Notes: generated by a model not told the origin, from the sequence alone. 64,000 nucleotides of DNA from Niallia sp. NCCP-28 (GCF_023168165.1 NZ_BQYJ01000003.1:186001-250000), one strand, 5' to 3'; positions 44,541 through 54,032 are shown, counted from the first letter of the stretch. Numbers and translations are program-made.

Positions 44541-45248
44541 CTAACATCGGACATTTTTGCGCTTGAAACCAAGCCTTCCTCTATCTATATCTTTTTGAAT
44601 AATTTCGGAAGCAAAAAGGATGCTGTTTTTTTTCTTGTCTCGTGTGACTTCAATTGGGCCTACAGCCTTAGCGGTTTCAGCAGCCTTATCATGTAGCGGC
44701 AAATAAGAAATCCCGACTGTGTAAAGAAAATTATTCATAGCAGACTTTGTTCGATTAGGAGAAGTTTTAATCGTATTTTTTACCTGTTCAAGCATACCGG
44801 CAATCTTGCTGGCGCTGAATTCAGCGTCTGGTCGATTGCCCAAAAGCCAGCAGTAACAGCTCCAGCCTGCCGACATTTTCAGTTCATCGCCGCTTGCAAT
44901 CCATTTATCGGCAACCACTTGTGCAAAGTCGGTTTCTGCTAAAGTTACTGCAACCACATAATCGGACAGCATATAGAAATACGCAGCATCTATCCAACGC
45001 TCAAAATCTGCCTCAGTCATTGTCATTGGGTCTGCAATGATGCCGGCAAAATACATGGCATCGTAATTCCCGGTGGCGTAAAGCTGCTCGGCTAATGGCT
45101 GATTTTTTTTGATTTTTTTTGCGAGCGGCTTCATAGCGCCTGTAGCTACGCCAAAAAGCGGCTCTTGTGCACCATTGCTTATGTAAGTCTTTTTGCTTCG
45201 TTCCTTGCCGAGCGCTTCCAGTTCCTGCATAACCATTTCGAAATTCAT
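44541..45248 (-). CDS. DNA alkylation repair protein (AlkD-like HEAT repeat)
   Basis: The 235-aa all-helical protein starts at ATG 45248 behind AAAGGAAGTG. It matches the AlkD superfamily: GVATGAMKPLAKKIKKNQPL, LYATGNYDAMYFAGIIADP, SGDELKMSAGWSCYCWLLGN, NRTKSAMNNFLYTVGISYL. HEAT-like repeats cup DNA in family members with glycosylase activity. Here the sequence is one of the divergent members, so repair activity is likely but not assured. Confidence 0.85.
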   Translation of the reverse strand: MNFEMVMQELEALGKERSKKTYISNGAQEPLFGVATGAMKPLAKKIKKNQPLAEQLYATGNYDAMYFAGIIADPMTMTEADFERWIDAAYFYMLSDYVVAVTLAETDFAQVVADKWIASGDELKMSAGWSCYCWLLGNRPDAEFSASKIAGMLEQVKNTIKTSPNRTKSAMNNFLYTVGISYLPLHDKAAETAKAVGPIEVTRDKKKNSILFASEIIQKDIDRGRLGFKRKNVRC

Positions 45249-45356
45249 TATTTGGCACTTCCTTTCTTTGTAATCATATTCAAATTATTGTAGCTATCGA
45301 GTTTCTATTTCTAATCAAGCATGCTCAAGTTAAAATGTAAGTTTTTTTTTCAAAAA

Positions 45357-45788
45357 TCAACTAAAGTTTTCTGCGATGGTGGAGATTTGCCAGGTTATGC
45401 CGAACTTATCTTTTACTTGTCCATAGGATGGGCTCCAAGGAGTTTCTTGAAGTGGCATGATTACTTCGCCGCCTTCTTGAAGTTTTCCAAATACTTCTTT
45501 TGATTTTTCCGCATCATTTAGGGTAATCGCTACGTCCACTTGTGATCCCATTTGATATGGTTGACCTGGGAATGTGTCAGATAGCATAAGGAATGTATTG
45601 CCGATTTTTAATTGTGCATGCACTACAAGGTCTTTTGCTTCAGCAGGAAGAGGGAATTCTGGGTTTTCAGGCAATTCTCCGTATGTTTGCACTCCTAAAA
45701 CCTTTGCTTCTAGTGCATTTTCATAAAATGTTACAGCTTCTTTTCCATCACCATTCATTCGTAAATAAGCATAAGCCCCTAAAATCAT
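45357..45788 (-). CDS. VOC superfamily protein (PhnB/YjdN-like)
   Basis: The 143-aa protein begins MILGAYAYLRMNGDGKEAVT with FYENALEAKVLGVQTYGELP and contains HAQLKIGNTFLMLSDTFPGQ and WSPSYGQVKDKFGITWQIS, the two beta-alpha-beta-beta-beta modules of PhnB-like VOC proteins. Metal ligands of glyoxalases are only partly conserved, as is normal for this branch. The ribosome site is GAAGAGGTG. Substrate unknown. Confidence 0.88.
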   Translation of the reverse strand: MILGAYAYLRMNGDGKEAVTFYENALEAKVLGVQTYGELPENPEFPLPAEAKDLVVHAQLKIGNTFLMLSDTFPGQPYQMGSQVDVAITLNDAEKSKEVFGKLQEGGEVIMPLQETPWSPSYGQVKDKFGITWQISTIAENFS

Positions 45789-46535
45789 CGATACACACCT
45801 CTTCTTTTTTATTTTATATATTCTTTATAGATAGAACGTATATTCGTAATATTATCATATATTTCATGGATATGGAATTACCATGCTAAAATATTTTGTC
45901 TAATTATTCATATTATATTAGCTTAAAAATATACTTTAATAATCTGGCAATTCAATGCGAAAAGCACAAAGGGATAAAGCGGTTTGGAGGAAAAGGCAGC
46001 AATAGAATGGATGAAAATATTTCTCTTTAGATAGATTATGATAAACGAGCACATGATTCCAGACTCTTTTTCTTATCTTAACTTTGGGAGAGATTTGAAA
46101 TAATGTGCTATTATTTTTGCCTTAATTCATTTTTTTGAAAAACAAGATTAAAGGATTCTTGTAATAAGAGGATAAAAAAAATCTTAAATAAATGGTTAAT
46201 CAAAGAAACCGTTATTTTGATCAATCTTTTGCAACATAGTTTTTTTATTTGCTATAAAATAAGGGAGCGTGAATTTTTTATCAGACTTTAGACGGGTGAA
46301 AAGTTAAAAACCGACCCCATCAATAGATAAACTATCATGAGGCCGGTTCTTCATAGAAGGATGCCAAATTACTTAAAGAAATAAGCCATTGCCATTTGCT
46401 TTATTGGTCATTGGTAAAGGATAACAGGGTAATGGATCATGGATAATCGGTTTGTCCCATCGCCATTAAAACCATGTGAGATACACACCAAATGATCCTT
46501 CTAAGCCTTGAACAGGAGTCTCACCTATTCAAGGC
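45789..46535. other. 750-bp intergenic region with hairpins, no gene
   Basis: A hairpin with arms AACCGACCCCAT and ATGAGGCCGGTT (about 46309-46346, two mismatches) and a 10-bp stem AAGCCTTGAA / TTCAAGGCTT (46503-46512 with 46528-46537) at the end of the next minus-strand gene are the only structures seen. Confidence 0.45.
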
Positions 46536-47048
46536 TTAAAAATATTTATCTGCTTCAAAATCTAATTCGATTTGATAGTTTTTGCTGTTGATTAAATTGG
46601 ACAGCCGATTTGCTTGTCTTTCACATTCCATGCTTTTTACGCGATATTCCTCTGGATCATAGGTAGCAATCTTCATCAACTGAATAGATTCATAGGAATA
46701 GAGATATTCCTCTTGCTCAGCTGCGGCAAATTCTTTATATTTTCTCGCTTTTGCTCTTAATTGTGTCGCGAGTTCAATAGCTTCGACAATCGGAAGCTTT
46801 TTATTTTCAAACAGAATAGTATAATCAATATTCGCCCGGTACATAAGCGTATCTAACAGACGATAATCTGTGCGAACTGCCTCTATATCCTTTTCCACAT
46901 CTTGTATGGTTCGTTTTTGCACAGGCATTTTTTTGCCTGCTTCGACTTGCACAAATGCCACTCGATCCATTTCTTCTTCTAACTCATGAATTCTTTTTGC
47001 TAGGACACTTTTCAGTTTTACCGCTTCTGCTTGAGTAATTTTATTCAT
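46536..47048 (-). CDS. DIP1984-like coiled-coil protein
   Basis: ATG 47048 follows TGGAGG and gives 170 aa; the longer frame to 47075 would place the start before that site. The protein is helical with an N-terminal coiled coil (EAVKLKSVLAKRIHELEEEM) and a SYESIQLMKIATYDPEEYRV segment. The overall pattern resembles the DIP1984/DUF6847 family of uncharacterised proteins. Monocistronic. Role unknown. Confidence 0.65.
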   Translation of the reverse strand: MNKITQAEAVKLKSVLAKRIHELEEEMDRVAFVQVEAGKKMPVQKRTIQDVEKDIEAVRTDYRLLDTLMYRANIDYTILFENKKLPIVEAIELATQLRAKARKYKEFAAAEQEEYLYSYESIQLMKIATYDPEEYRVKSMECERQANRLSNLINSKNYQIELDFEADKYF

Positions 47049-47544
47049 ACAGACCTCCATTTTAAATGTGGGCACAATTGCTTATAATTGGAAGTATTAT
47101 TATCATGCTTCTCTATTTTACTATCAAAAATAAAAAAAATTCAAATAATAATCTCTGAAAATAGCAAAAAATTAAGCAGATGATGCGTTATGCATTTGGG
47201 AGATAGGCAGAAATCGGCAGCAGACTTGTTTCAGCAAGTTGGGACTGGAGATTTGCTAAATAAAAGGGGATTTTTTTGAAAAAATATTCCCCTTTTTAAC
47301 GTTATTGTTAGTTGAAAAAGATACTAACTTTGAAGAAAATTTTTGAATAAAAGCAATAAATATTTTAATCCTTTTTATAAATCCTTTTTGGAACCATCCA
47401 TAAATCTTTTGATAGATGAAAATCAGTGTTTTCTGCTAATTCGTTAATATTGCTGATAATTGTCTTGCTTACATGCTAATAGTGACACACCAATATTATC
47501 TATTTTTACCCCCTTCCAGAAAAGCCTAATAAGCTATGTTTTTT
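47049..47544. other. Intergenic region with one terminator-like hairpin
   Basis: AAAAGGGGA / TCCCCTTTT around 47262-47296 is a hairpin followed by T on the plus strand. No gene seen. Confidence 0.45.
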
Positions 47545-48132
47545 CTATGATCTAGAAATCCCCCTATTTAAGAAATATAGAAACCAAACTGCATGGTTTT
47601 GTTCATCACTTGCTGCTCTCGTAAATTGTTCTTTAATATATTTATTATCTGTTTGGGCGCTGATATCTAAATAATGATCAACTGTATTTTGTTCATCACA
47701 GAAGGCGAAATCTAGTCCAGATTTATATTCATTAGGACATTTTTCGCTGATTTTTGGATCGTATTTTTTTCCAGTAAGTTGAGTATAAATCGCTGAAAAT
47801 GTATTTAAATGTCTAATTTCATCTTTTCTAATCTCATGAATGATTTTTTTCTCTTTTTGAGTAGGAGCTAAATGTTCTAATTGTTTATAACATGATATTG
47901 CAGAATACTCCCCATCCATTGCTTTTTTGATTAATGGGATGAGGTCCTTTTTTCTCGGATGAAGGGGACCAAGAAGCTTTAAATAGTGATGATAAGCATG
48001 TAGATCAGAAGGGAGTTGTTCAATAGGATAAGAAGAGTCAGGATAACGAAAGAGTTCATTCCAAGGACCATGATAAAGATGAGGATAACTTTGATAGAAT
48101 ACTCCGCCATAAGTTGTGTCAGAAGGGTGCAT
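47545..48132 (-). CDS. Ferritin-like (YhjR-type) protein
   Basis: The 195-aa protein has a Tyr/Pro-rich N-terminus (GGVFYQSYPHLYHGPWNEL) and then a ferritin-like four-helix region. Carboxylate metal ligands fit DGEYSAISCYKQLEHL and HEIRKDEIRHLNTF in the first helix pair and ASDEQNHAVWFLYFL in the last. It resembles YhjR of Bacillus subtilis, a sporulation-controlled rubrerythrin-like protein. The start ATG 48132 has GGAGAA upstream. Spore link is inference from the homologue. Confidence 0.75.
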   Translation of the reverse strand: MHPSDTTYGGVFYQSYPHLYHGPWNELFRYPDSSYPIEQLPSDLHAYHHYLKLLGPLHPRKKDLIPLIKKAMDGEYSAISCYKQLEHLAPTQKEKKIIHEIRKDEIRHLNTFSAIYTQLTGKKYDPKISEKCPNEYKSGLDFAFCDEQNTVDHYLDISAQTDNKYIKEQFTRAASDEQNHAVWFLYFLNRGISRS

Positions 48133-48225
48133 GGCAATTCTCCTTTTTAATAGTAAGGTATGCTTGGGTTAGAGAAGGAATGTCTGTCCTTATATAAATT
48201 AGGCAAATTCTAGGAGAGGTTATAA

Positions 48226-48318
48226 TTGGATATGAATGGGGTTAGTGCAGCGGAAATTAGTTTTCAAATAGTTGTAATTGTATGGATTATAGAGGCCGTA
48301 ACGCTGTTTTCTTTATAG
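48226..48318 (+). CDS. 30-aa membrane peptide (or remnant)
   Basis: TTG 48226 lies 6 bp behind AGGAGAGG and encodes LDMNGVSAAEISFQIVVIVW with IIEAVTLFSL, a single hydrophobic helix, ending at TAG 48316. The good ribosome site is the only support. It could be a truncated larger gene. The remainder of 48133-48796 holds no convincing gene; the 60-codon frame at 48413 lacks a start signal. Confidence 0.3.
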   Translation: MDMNGVSAAEISFQIVVIVWIIEAVTLFSL

Positions 48319-48739
48319 CTTTTGCTGATTGTTTGGCAGACATTTGCACATATTTTCATTTCAAGCCGAGGAGCAATGGTATGAATAATATTCTAAGAAG
48401 AAATGTAGAAGTATGTCTTGCATAAAAGGAACAGGGGAAAGAAAAATAGCAAGTCCCAAATTTAAGCTGATTTTTGTCAATTCTAATGATCACAATAAAT
48501 TCAAAGGTAAGATACAAGTTGATAAAACTAGTATAAGAGATAAAAAACTAACTTTATGCACTGTTTTATATTTCGAACAGGAAATAGATTTATAAGAGGA
48601 ATTCTTGATTTATAAAGAGCTTTCCAATTTTTATCTCCTTTATTTATTTTTGGTGTGGATGCACAGCTGATAATATGTCTATTTGCTAAGCCTGTTAGTG
48701 ATGGAAAATGGATTACTGTCAGTATTCTTTTGATTATCC

Positions 48740-48776
48740 GCCTTTTTAAAGGAAAAGGCTTTATTTTTATATAGAT
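48740..48776 (+). terminator. Terminator-like hairpin
   Basis: GCCTTTT / AAAAGGC (48740-48746 with 48753-48759) followed by TTTATTTTTAT. Confidence 0.45.
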
Positions 48777-48797
48777 TCAAAATATAATTAAAATAAA

Positions 48798-48811
48798 GTT
48801 AATCGGTTACC
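48798..48811. promoter_or_regulatory. LacI-type operator 1 upstream of the regulator gene
   Basis: GTTAATCGGTTACC differs by one base from the core of the palindrome at 50307-50328. Its position 160 bp before the LacI gene suggests autoregulation. Confidence 0.6.
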
Positions 48812-48972
48812 TTGGAAATTGCTATTCATTCGCTGGAATTACTGAAAATATATTTAGATGATCTGTAAGTTAGGGGAAAGGGTGCTGTTTCCTGATAAAA
48901 TGAGTAAATGATATAAAACAGTGTCTATACATTATTATAAAAAATTCAATCGATATTGAGAGTGTGTTTAAA

Positions 48973-49986
48973 ATGAAAATAACTATTTATGATGTAGCTA
49001 AAAAAGCTGGCGTTTCAACAGCTACTGTTTCTAAAATAATTAACAACAAAGGTTCCATCAGTGAAAAAACGAAGTTGAAAGTTCAGAAAGTAATGGATGA
49101 ATTACAATACCAGCCAAGCATGATTGCTTCTGCTCTAAAAGGGAAAAGCACGTATACAATTGGATTGCTCATTCCTGATCTTTCCAATCCCATATTTGCA
49201 GAATATGCAAAATATATAGAAGAACGAGGGCAAGAACTTGGGTTTAGTTTAATGATATGTAATACAGATGCGAATCCAGACAAAGAGCTGAAATATATAT
49301 CGCTCTTAAAGCAAAAACAAGTAGATGGAATCATCGTAGCAGCTAGATTTAAAAACATTAAACTTTTAAGAGATTTAATTAAAGAGGGATTTCCGCTTGC
49401 TCTGATTGCACGAGATCTGCCTGCTCTTCCAATTGACAGTGTCACAGTCGATGACTATTTAGGCGGTTATCAGGTTACGGAATACTTGTTGTCACTAGGC
49501 CATAAAAACATTGGAGTTGTTGCTGAAGGAGATAGAAGCAGCAAAGAGCGTATAAAAGGATATCAGCAGGCTCTGATTGATGCAGGATTAACGATTGATA
49601 AAAATTTGACAGTGGTTTGTGATCATCCGACAAGGGAATACGCCAAGTTTCATGCAGGAAGTTTACTTGATTTAGAGAAACGCCCAAGCGCTATTTTTGG
49701 CTGCAATGATTCGTTAGCAATTGGTGTTATGCAAGCTGCGCATGAACGTGGTTTAATAATCCCCAATGATCTATCTGTGATTGGATTTGACAATACTGAA
49801 CTATCTCAAGTTGTAGTGCCTTCTTTATCAACGGTGCAGCAGCCCCTTAAAGACATTGGGCATCATGTTGTAGATTTATTGACTAGAAAAATTGAAGGGA
49901 AAAGTAAAATGACACATCGGGTAGTTTTATTGCCAGACATCATTATTCGCCAATCAACTATGCAGATAGAGAATATGAAAAACTAA
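48973..49986 (+). CDS. LacI-family transcriptional regulator
   Basis: From ATG 48973 the 337-aa protein has the LacI HTH and hinge (TIYDVAKKAGVSTATVSKII, then KVMDELQYQPSMIASALKGK) and a periplasmic-binding-type sensor domain (IGLLIPDLSNPIFAEYAKYI; AIFGCNDSLAIGVMQAAHER; LSVIGFDNTELSQVVVPSLS). The next genes encode a sugar isomerase, a sugar-binding protein and an inositol-type dehydrogenase. Matching operators lie before this gene and before the catabolic operon, so it is their local regulator. The inducer is probably the pathway sugar. Confidence 0.9.
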   Translation: MKITIYDVAKKAGVSTATVSKIINNKGSISEKTKLKVQKVMDELQYQPSMIASALKGKSTYTIGLLIPDLSNPIFAEYAKYIEERGQELGFSLMICNTDANPDKELKYISLLKQKQVDGIIVAARFKNIKLLRDLIKEGFPLALIARDLPALPIDSVTVDDYLGGYQVTEYLLSLGHKNIGVVAEGDRSSKERIKGYQQALIDAGLTIDKNLTVVCDHPTREYAKFHAGSLLDLEKRPSAIFGCNDSLAIGVMQAAHERGLIIPNDLSVIGFDNTELSQVVVPSLSTVQQPLKDIGHHVVDLLTRKIEGKSKMTHRVVLLPDIIIRQSTMQIENMKN

Positions 49987-50005
49987 AATAGTATATTTAA
50001 TGAAA

Positions 50006-50053
50006 AAGAAGTTGGTTCAAAAAGTTGCATTATTTGAAGCCGGCTTCTTTTAT
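50006..50053 (+). terminator. Terminator of the LacI gene
   Basis: A long stem with G-U pairs and one bulge (50006-50021 with 50033-50049) followed by TTTTATA. Confidence 0.75.
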
Positions 50054-50271
50054 ATTAGTAGGATCTTTTTGTAATCTTTGCTGTTTTTGCAGCAAATTAA
50101 TTTATACGACCAGCAAGCTAACTTGATGGAATAATACAAAAAACAATAATCAATGGAAAAAAACTTTATATTAAAAGACAGTTTATTGGGGCTTTTGGAG
50201 AAAAAGGAGATTAGGTGATACATCGTTTAAGAATAAAAATATATGAAGTAAAATTATTTTCTGAATTTATT

Positions 50272-50285
50272 ATTGAAAACGCTTT
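50272..50285 (+). promoter_or_regulatory. cre-like CcpA site
   Basis: TGAAAACGCTTTAA matches the cre consensus except at the final CA. It lies 22 bp before operator 2, so catabolite repression of the sugar operon is likely. Confidence 0.5.
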
Positions 50286-50306
50286 AAAAATAGTGTAGAC
50301 TTTAAA

Positions 50307-50328
50307 ACAAGGTAATCGGTTACCTTGT
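50307..50328. promoter_or_regulatory. LacI-type operator 2
   Basis: Perfect 9-bp arms ACAAGGTAA and TTACCTTGT surround a TCGG centre. This is the best of three sites for the local LacI regulator. Confidence 0.75.
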
Positions 50329-50374
50329 TTTTTCGAAAAAGTTACTTGGGAAGGTGGTGCATTTATAATAGTTT

Positions 50375-50420
50375 TAATGCTCATAGATTTTATTATTAAT
50401 AATAAAATCTATGAGCATTA
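50375..50420. repeat. Perfect 20-bp inverted repeat in the leader of the sugar operon
   Basis: Arms of 20 bp (50375-50394 and 50401-50420) pair without mismatch around ATTAAT. No T-tract follows, so it is not a normal terminator. It lies between operators 2 and 3 and within the presumed leader. Confidence 0.7.
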
Positions 50421-50433
50421 GTAAAATTATTTA

Positions 50434-50447
50434 AGTAATCGGTTATC
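50434..50447. promoter_or_regulatory. LacI-type operator 3
   Basis: AGTAATCGGTTATC matches the operator core with two changes. It lies 59 bp before the isomerase gene. Distance between centres of operators 2 and 3 is about 123 bp, suitable for looping. Confidence 0.5.
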
Positions 50448-50505
50448 TGAAAACTGTGAGAAGTTCATTTGAGAAAGTTAAAATCTATGAGAGTAGGAGA
50501 TACAT

Positions 50506-51351
50506 ATGAAATTTTCTATATGCAGTTGGACTTTTGGGAATGCCTCCATTGAAAAAGTAATGAAATTTGTAGCGGAAACAGGTTATGATGCCATTGAAAT
50601 TCGTGCAGCAGTAGACCATTATAATTGGAAAGAACTATTACAGCTTTCTCGAGATCTATCCTTGGAAATAGAAGGATTGACTGGAGATACAGGATGGCCA
50701 AATGAAGAACAAGATTTAGCAAATCGAAATACTCTCAATAGAAGCAAAGCTGTTAATTATTTCAAACGACAAATCGAAGCGGTGAAACAAGTAGAAGGTA
50801 AATATCTTGTAGTATGCCCTTCAGCTGTAGGAAAAGTAGCACCAATGGGAAATCAGGGAGAGGATTGGAAATGGGCAATGGAGTCTATCCATCAATTAAC
50901 CGATTTAGCAAGCGAATTGGATGTAACTCTAGTAATCGAACCTTTGAACCGTTATGAAAGCTGTATTGTGAATAATGCAAAAGATGCTTTGAGGTTTGTT
51001 CAAGAAGCTAATCATCCAATGGTTAAAACACTCTTAGATACGTATCATATGAACATTGAAGAACAAGATATGGAAACAGCATTTGAAAATTTGAAAGATC
51101 ATCTGGCCATTATTCATGTGGCTGATAGCAATCGTCAAGCCTTGGGAAGAGGGCATATTAACTTTGAAAAAGTAGTTTCTGGCATTAAGAAATCTGGGTT
51201 CAGCAAAACAGTTGTTGTGGAGTGTTCTGCACCAGGGGTGAATCCATTCCAAGCAGATAAAGGTCCTTTAGCGATGGAGTCTATTTATACATATGCAATT
51301 GAATCTCTTGCATATCTAAAAAGGTCTTTTGGAGAAGTAGTTTCAAAGTAA
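50506..51351 (+). CDS. Sugar phosphate isomerase/epimerase (TIM barrel, IolE/ketose epimerase-like)
   Basis: The 281-aa protein starts at ATG 50506 behind TAGGAGA. It belongs to the AP endonuclease 2-type TIM barrels. Metal-site motifs are VIEPLNRYES, LLDTYHMNIEE, HVADSNRQALGRGHINF and VVECSAPG, whose E, D, H and E side chains bind the divalent metal in ketose 3-epimerases and inosose dehydratase. It is the first gene of the LacI-controlled operon. The exact substrate is open; the neighbouring dehydrogenase suggests an inositol or keto-inositol. Confidence 0.85.
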   Translation: MKFSICSWTFGNASIEKVMKFVAETGYDAIEIRAAVDHYNWKELLQLSRDLSLEIEGLTGDTGWPNEEQDLANRNTLNRSKAVNYFKRQIEAVKQVEGKYLVVCPSAVGKVAPMGNQGEDWKWAMESIHQLTDLASELDVTLVIEPLNRYESCIVNNAKDALRFVQEANHPMVKTLLDTYHMNIEEQDMETAFENLKDHLAIIHVADSNRQALGRGHINFEKVVSGIKKSGFSKTVVVECSAPGVNPFQADKGPLAMESIYTYAIESLAYLKRSFGEVVSK

Positions 51352-51662
51352 AAGTGTAACCTGTTTATTAGATGAAGGGCATTTATTGATAGGAATAGTT
51401 AACGCCTTATAGATTTAAGGAAAATGATTTTCAGGCGTTGGTATGTAGTAAATAAACACTTTAAGTATCTGTTAAAGCTATAAGGAAATTTATTCTGACA
51501 AAATTATTGTCTCCTATTATTTGTTAAATATTGTAATGGGCAGTGGTTCGGTCAGATGGAGAAAAAAAGATTAGAGAGATATTGATCAGATTATTTACAG
51601 TAAGTGTATAAAGAAAAAATTAAATATTTGATAAGAAGAAACTTTATAAGGGGGAGCTTTTT
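51352..51662. other. 310-bp spacer within the sugar cluster
   Basis: No gene or strong terminator seen. The spacer may hold an internal promoter for the binding-protein gene. This is a wide gap for an operon. Confidence 0.35.
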
Positions 51663-52652
51663 ATGAAAAAGATATGGTATATTCCTTTAATTTTGCTTAT
51701 CAGTTCAATCACATTAGTTGGTTGTGGAAATAATGCAACAGAATCACAATCAGGAAATGCCAGCGGTGGGGGGAAAGGCAATGATGGAGAATTAGAAGTT
51801 GGTGTTGTTTTAAAGGCGCTAAACAGTGACCACTGGAAGTTTGTCGAAGCAGGCGCAAAAGCAGCTGGAGAGAAATATGGAGTGAAGGTTAATGTCCTTG
51901 GACCGCCAGCTGAAACACAGTTCTTAGAACAAGTATCGATGATGGAAGATCAACTTACTCAAGGTGTAGATGCACTTCTTGTAGCTCCAAGCCAGCCTGC
52001 TTCAGCAAAGCCTACCTTTGAGCAAGCAAAAGCTTTAGGGATTCCTGTTTTATTGCTTGACACTGACGCTGACTTTAAGGATAAAGTATCTTTTATTGGA
52101 ACGGGTAATTATGAAGCTGGCCGTTTAGGTGCAGAGTTTATTGCAAAACAAGTGGAAAAGGGAGACACGGTAGCAATTATTCGTGGAGCGAAAGGTGATA
52201 ACACTCATGATGACCGTGCAAAAGGCGCAGAAGAAGTGTTAAAAGAGCAAGGAATTAAAGTGATTATTCAGCCTGCTGACTCCGACCGTGCAAAAGGCGC
52301 AAGCGTAATGGAAAATATTTTGACGGCGCATTCGAATATCGCAGCAGTCTATGCGACTAATGAAGAAATGGCCTTAGGTGCATTGCGTACAGTGCAAGAC
52401 AAAAATAAAGATGTGTTAGTCATAGGTTTCGATGGAACGCCTGAAGGATTAGAATCTGTTGAAAACGGCGGTTTAACTGCTACTGTTGCCCAAGATCCTT
52501 ATATGATTGGTTATTTAGGCGTAGAGTCTGCTTACCAGAATGCAAACGGCGAGAAAGTTGAAAAACGCATTGATTCAGGAGCGGAAGTAATTACAAAAGA
52601 AACAGTCAAAGCGAAAATTGCTAAATTAAACGAACGTTTAGAGGGGAAATAA
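51663..52652 (+). CDS. RbsB-like sugar-binding lipoprotein
   Basis: The 329-aa protein has a lipoprotein signal (KKIWYIPLILLISSITLVGC; lipobox LVGC, Cys21) and a Ser/Gly linker. The type-1 periplasmic-binding fold follows: VGVVLKALNSDHWKFVEAGA, DQLTQGVDALLVAPSQPASA, ATNEEMALGALRTVQDKNKD, GFDGTPEGLESVENG. It matches ribose/inositol-class ABC solute receptors. The ribosome site is AAGGGGGAGC. The matching permease and ATPase genes are absent from the window, so the receptor is an orphan here. Confidence 0.9.
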   Translation: MKKIWYIPLILLISSITLVGCGNNATESQSGNASGGGKGNDGELEVGVVLKALNSDHWKFVEAGAKAAGEKYGVKVNVLGPPAETQFLEQVSMMEDQLTQGVDALLVAPSQPASAKPTFEQAKALGIPVLLLDTDADFKDKVSFIGTGNYEAGRLGAEFIAKQVEKGDTVAIIRGAKGDNTHDDRAKGAEEVLKEQGIKVIIQPADSDRAKGASVMENILTAHSNIAAVYATNEEMALGALRTVQDKNKDVLVIGFDGTPEGLESVENGGLTATVAQDPYMIGYLGVESAYQNANGEKVEKRIDSGAEVITKETVKAKIAKLNERLEGK

Positions 52653-52767
52653 ATGGAATAGTTTCTTTGAGAGCGATATAACAGATATCTTCTTCGACAA
52701 AGGTGCTTAGACTTTATCACTCCGAAGTATCAGGTTTTATGTAAATTGAATGAGAGGGGAAAAATAG

Positions 52768-53781
52768 ATGAAAAAAGTTAAGATTGGAATCATTGGGGCA
52801 GGAAGAATTGGAAAATTACATGCGGAAAATTTGGTTAGATTACCGAGTGCAGAAGTGACGGCGATTTCTGACATATTTGCGGATCAAATTAAAGAGTGGG
52901 CAGAAAGTATAGGCATTCAAGATGTATATGATAATTATAAAATTATTATCAATAATCCTGAAATTGATGCTGTTTTCATATGTTCATCAACAAATACACA
53001 TACACAAATTATTATGGAAGCAGCTAAAGCGGGAAAACACATATTCTGCGAAAAGCCTATTAGTTTCGATGTTGAGGAGACAAAACGTGCTCTTCAGATT
53101 GTAAAGGAGACAGGGGTGAAATTGCAGATTGGATTTAACCGCAGATTCGATCACAATTTTAAAAGAGTACAGGAAATGGTCAAGGGTGGAAAAGTAGGGC
53201 AGGCACATATTGTTAAAGTAACTTCCCGGGATCCAAATCCGCCGACTCCAGATTATATTAAAGTATCAGGAGGGCTCTTTATTGATATGGCTATTCACGA
53301 TTTTGATATGGCAAGATTTGTATCAGGAAGTGATGTAGAAGAAGTATATGTACAAGGAGCTGTTTTAGTGGATCCTATATTCGGAGATTTGGAAGATGTG
53401 GATACAGCAGTTATTACCTTAAAGTTTAAAAATGGAGCAATTGGCGTCATCGATAATAGCAGAAAGGCTGTTTATGGTTATGACCAAAGAGTGGAGGTAT
53501 TTGGTTCCTTAGGTTGTGCAACGGTGAAGAATGATTTTCCTAATACAGTGGAGTTAACAACAGACGAAGGGGTTTATACCGATAAACCTAAGTATTTTTT
53601 CTTGGAAAGATACCTTGATGCGTATGTAGAGGAAACGAGAGATTTTGTTAATTGTATATTATATAACAAAGCTGTTTTAGTCAGCGGCTATGATGGATTA
53701 CAAGCAGAGTTGATAGCCCTTGCAGCAAAAAAGTCTTTCAAAGAAGGAAAACCTGTAAAACTATCAGAAATAGATGCTTGA
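52768..53781 (+). CDS. Inositol 2-dehydrogenase-like oxidoreductase (Gfo/Idh/MocA)
   Basis: The 337-aa protein starts at ATG 52768 behind GAGAGGGG. The Rossmann motif is GIIGAGRIGKLHAENL (8-23). The catalytic-lysine motif CEKPISFDVEE, IGFNRRFDHNF and FIDMAIHDFDMARF (with the active-site Asp/His) are typical of IolG-type inositol dehydrogenases. It oxidises myo-inositol or a related cyclitol or sugar with NAD+. With the IolE-like barrel and the binding protein it forms a short catabolic cluster under the LacI regulator; other iol genes are not present. Confidence 0.9.
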   Translation: MKKVKIGIIGAGRIGKLHAENLVRLPSAEVTAISDIFADQIKEWAESIGIQDVYDNYKIIINNPEIDAVFICSSTNTHTQIIMEAAKAGKHIFCEKPISFDVEETKRALQIVKETGVKLQIGFNRRFDHNFKRVQEMVKGGKVGQAHIVKVTSRDPNPPTPDYIKVSGGLFIDMAIHDFDMARFVSGSDVEEVYVQGAVLVDPIFGDLEDVDTAVITLKFKNGAIGVIDNSRKAVYGYDQRVEVFGSLGCATVKNDFPNTVELTTDEGVYTDKPKYFFLERYLDAYVEETRDFVNCILYNKAVLVSGYDGLQAELIALAAKKSFKEGKPVKLSEIDA

Positions 53782-53961
53782 GGGCAAGGTTATTGTCTGA
53801 ATTGGATAATTGTGCAAGGTTATGGTTAGGCATGAACAAGGATAAAGAATTTAGGAAGTGATTGAGATGATGCTGAATTTTTATGTAATATTTAAGTTAT
53901 TTAAAATAACTTAAACAGGGGTGCCCATCCAAATTAAATGAATTGAAAGTAGAAAATTCAT

Positions 53962-54013
53962 AAAAAAAGCATGAAACGAGTTAGAAATAGTTGCTCATTC
54001 CATGCTTTTTTTA
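53962..54013. terminator. Bidirectional terminator
   Basis: AAAAAAAGCATG pairs with CATGCTTTTTT (53962-53973 with 54001-54012), with further imperfect pairing inside. It serves the dehydrogenase gene and the convergent 54033 peptide. Confidence 0.75.
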
Positions 54014-54032
54014 TTTGGAAAAGATTAGATTC

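Noticed and set aside
48413-48595. 60-codon plus-strand frame
   Set aside because: No ribosome site and no recognisable protein pattern.
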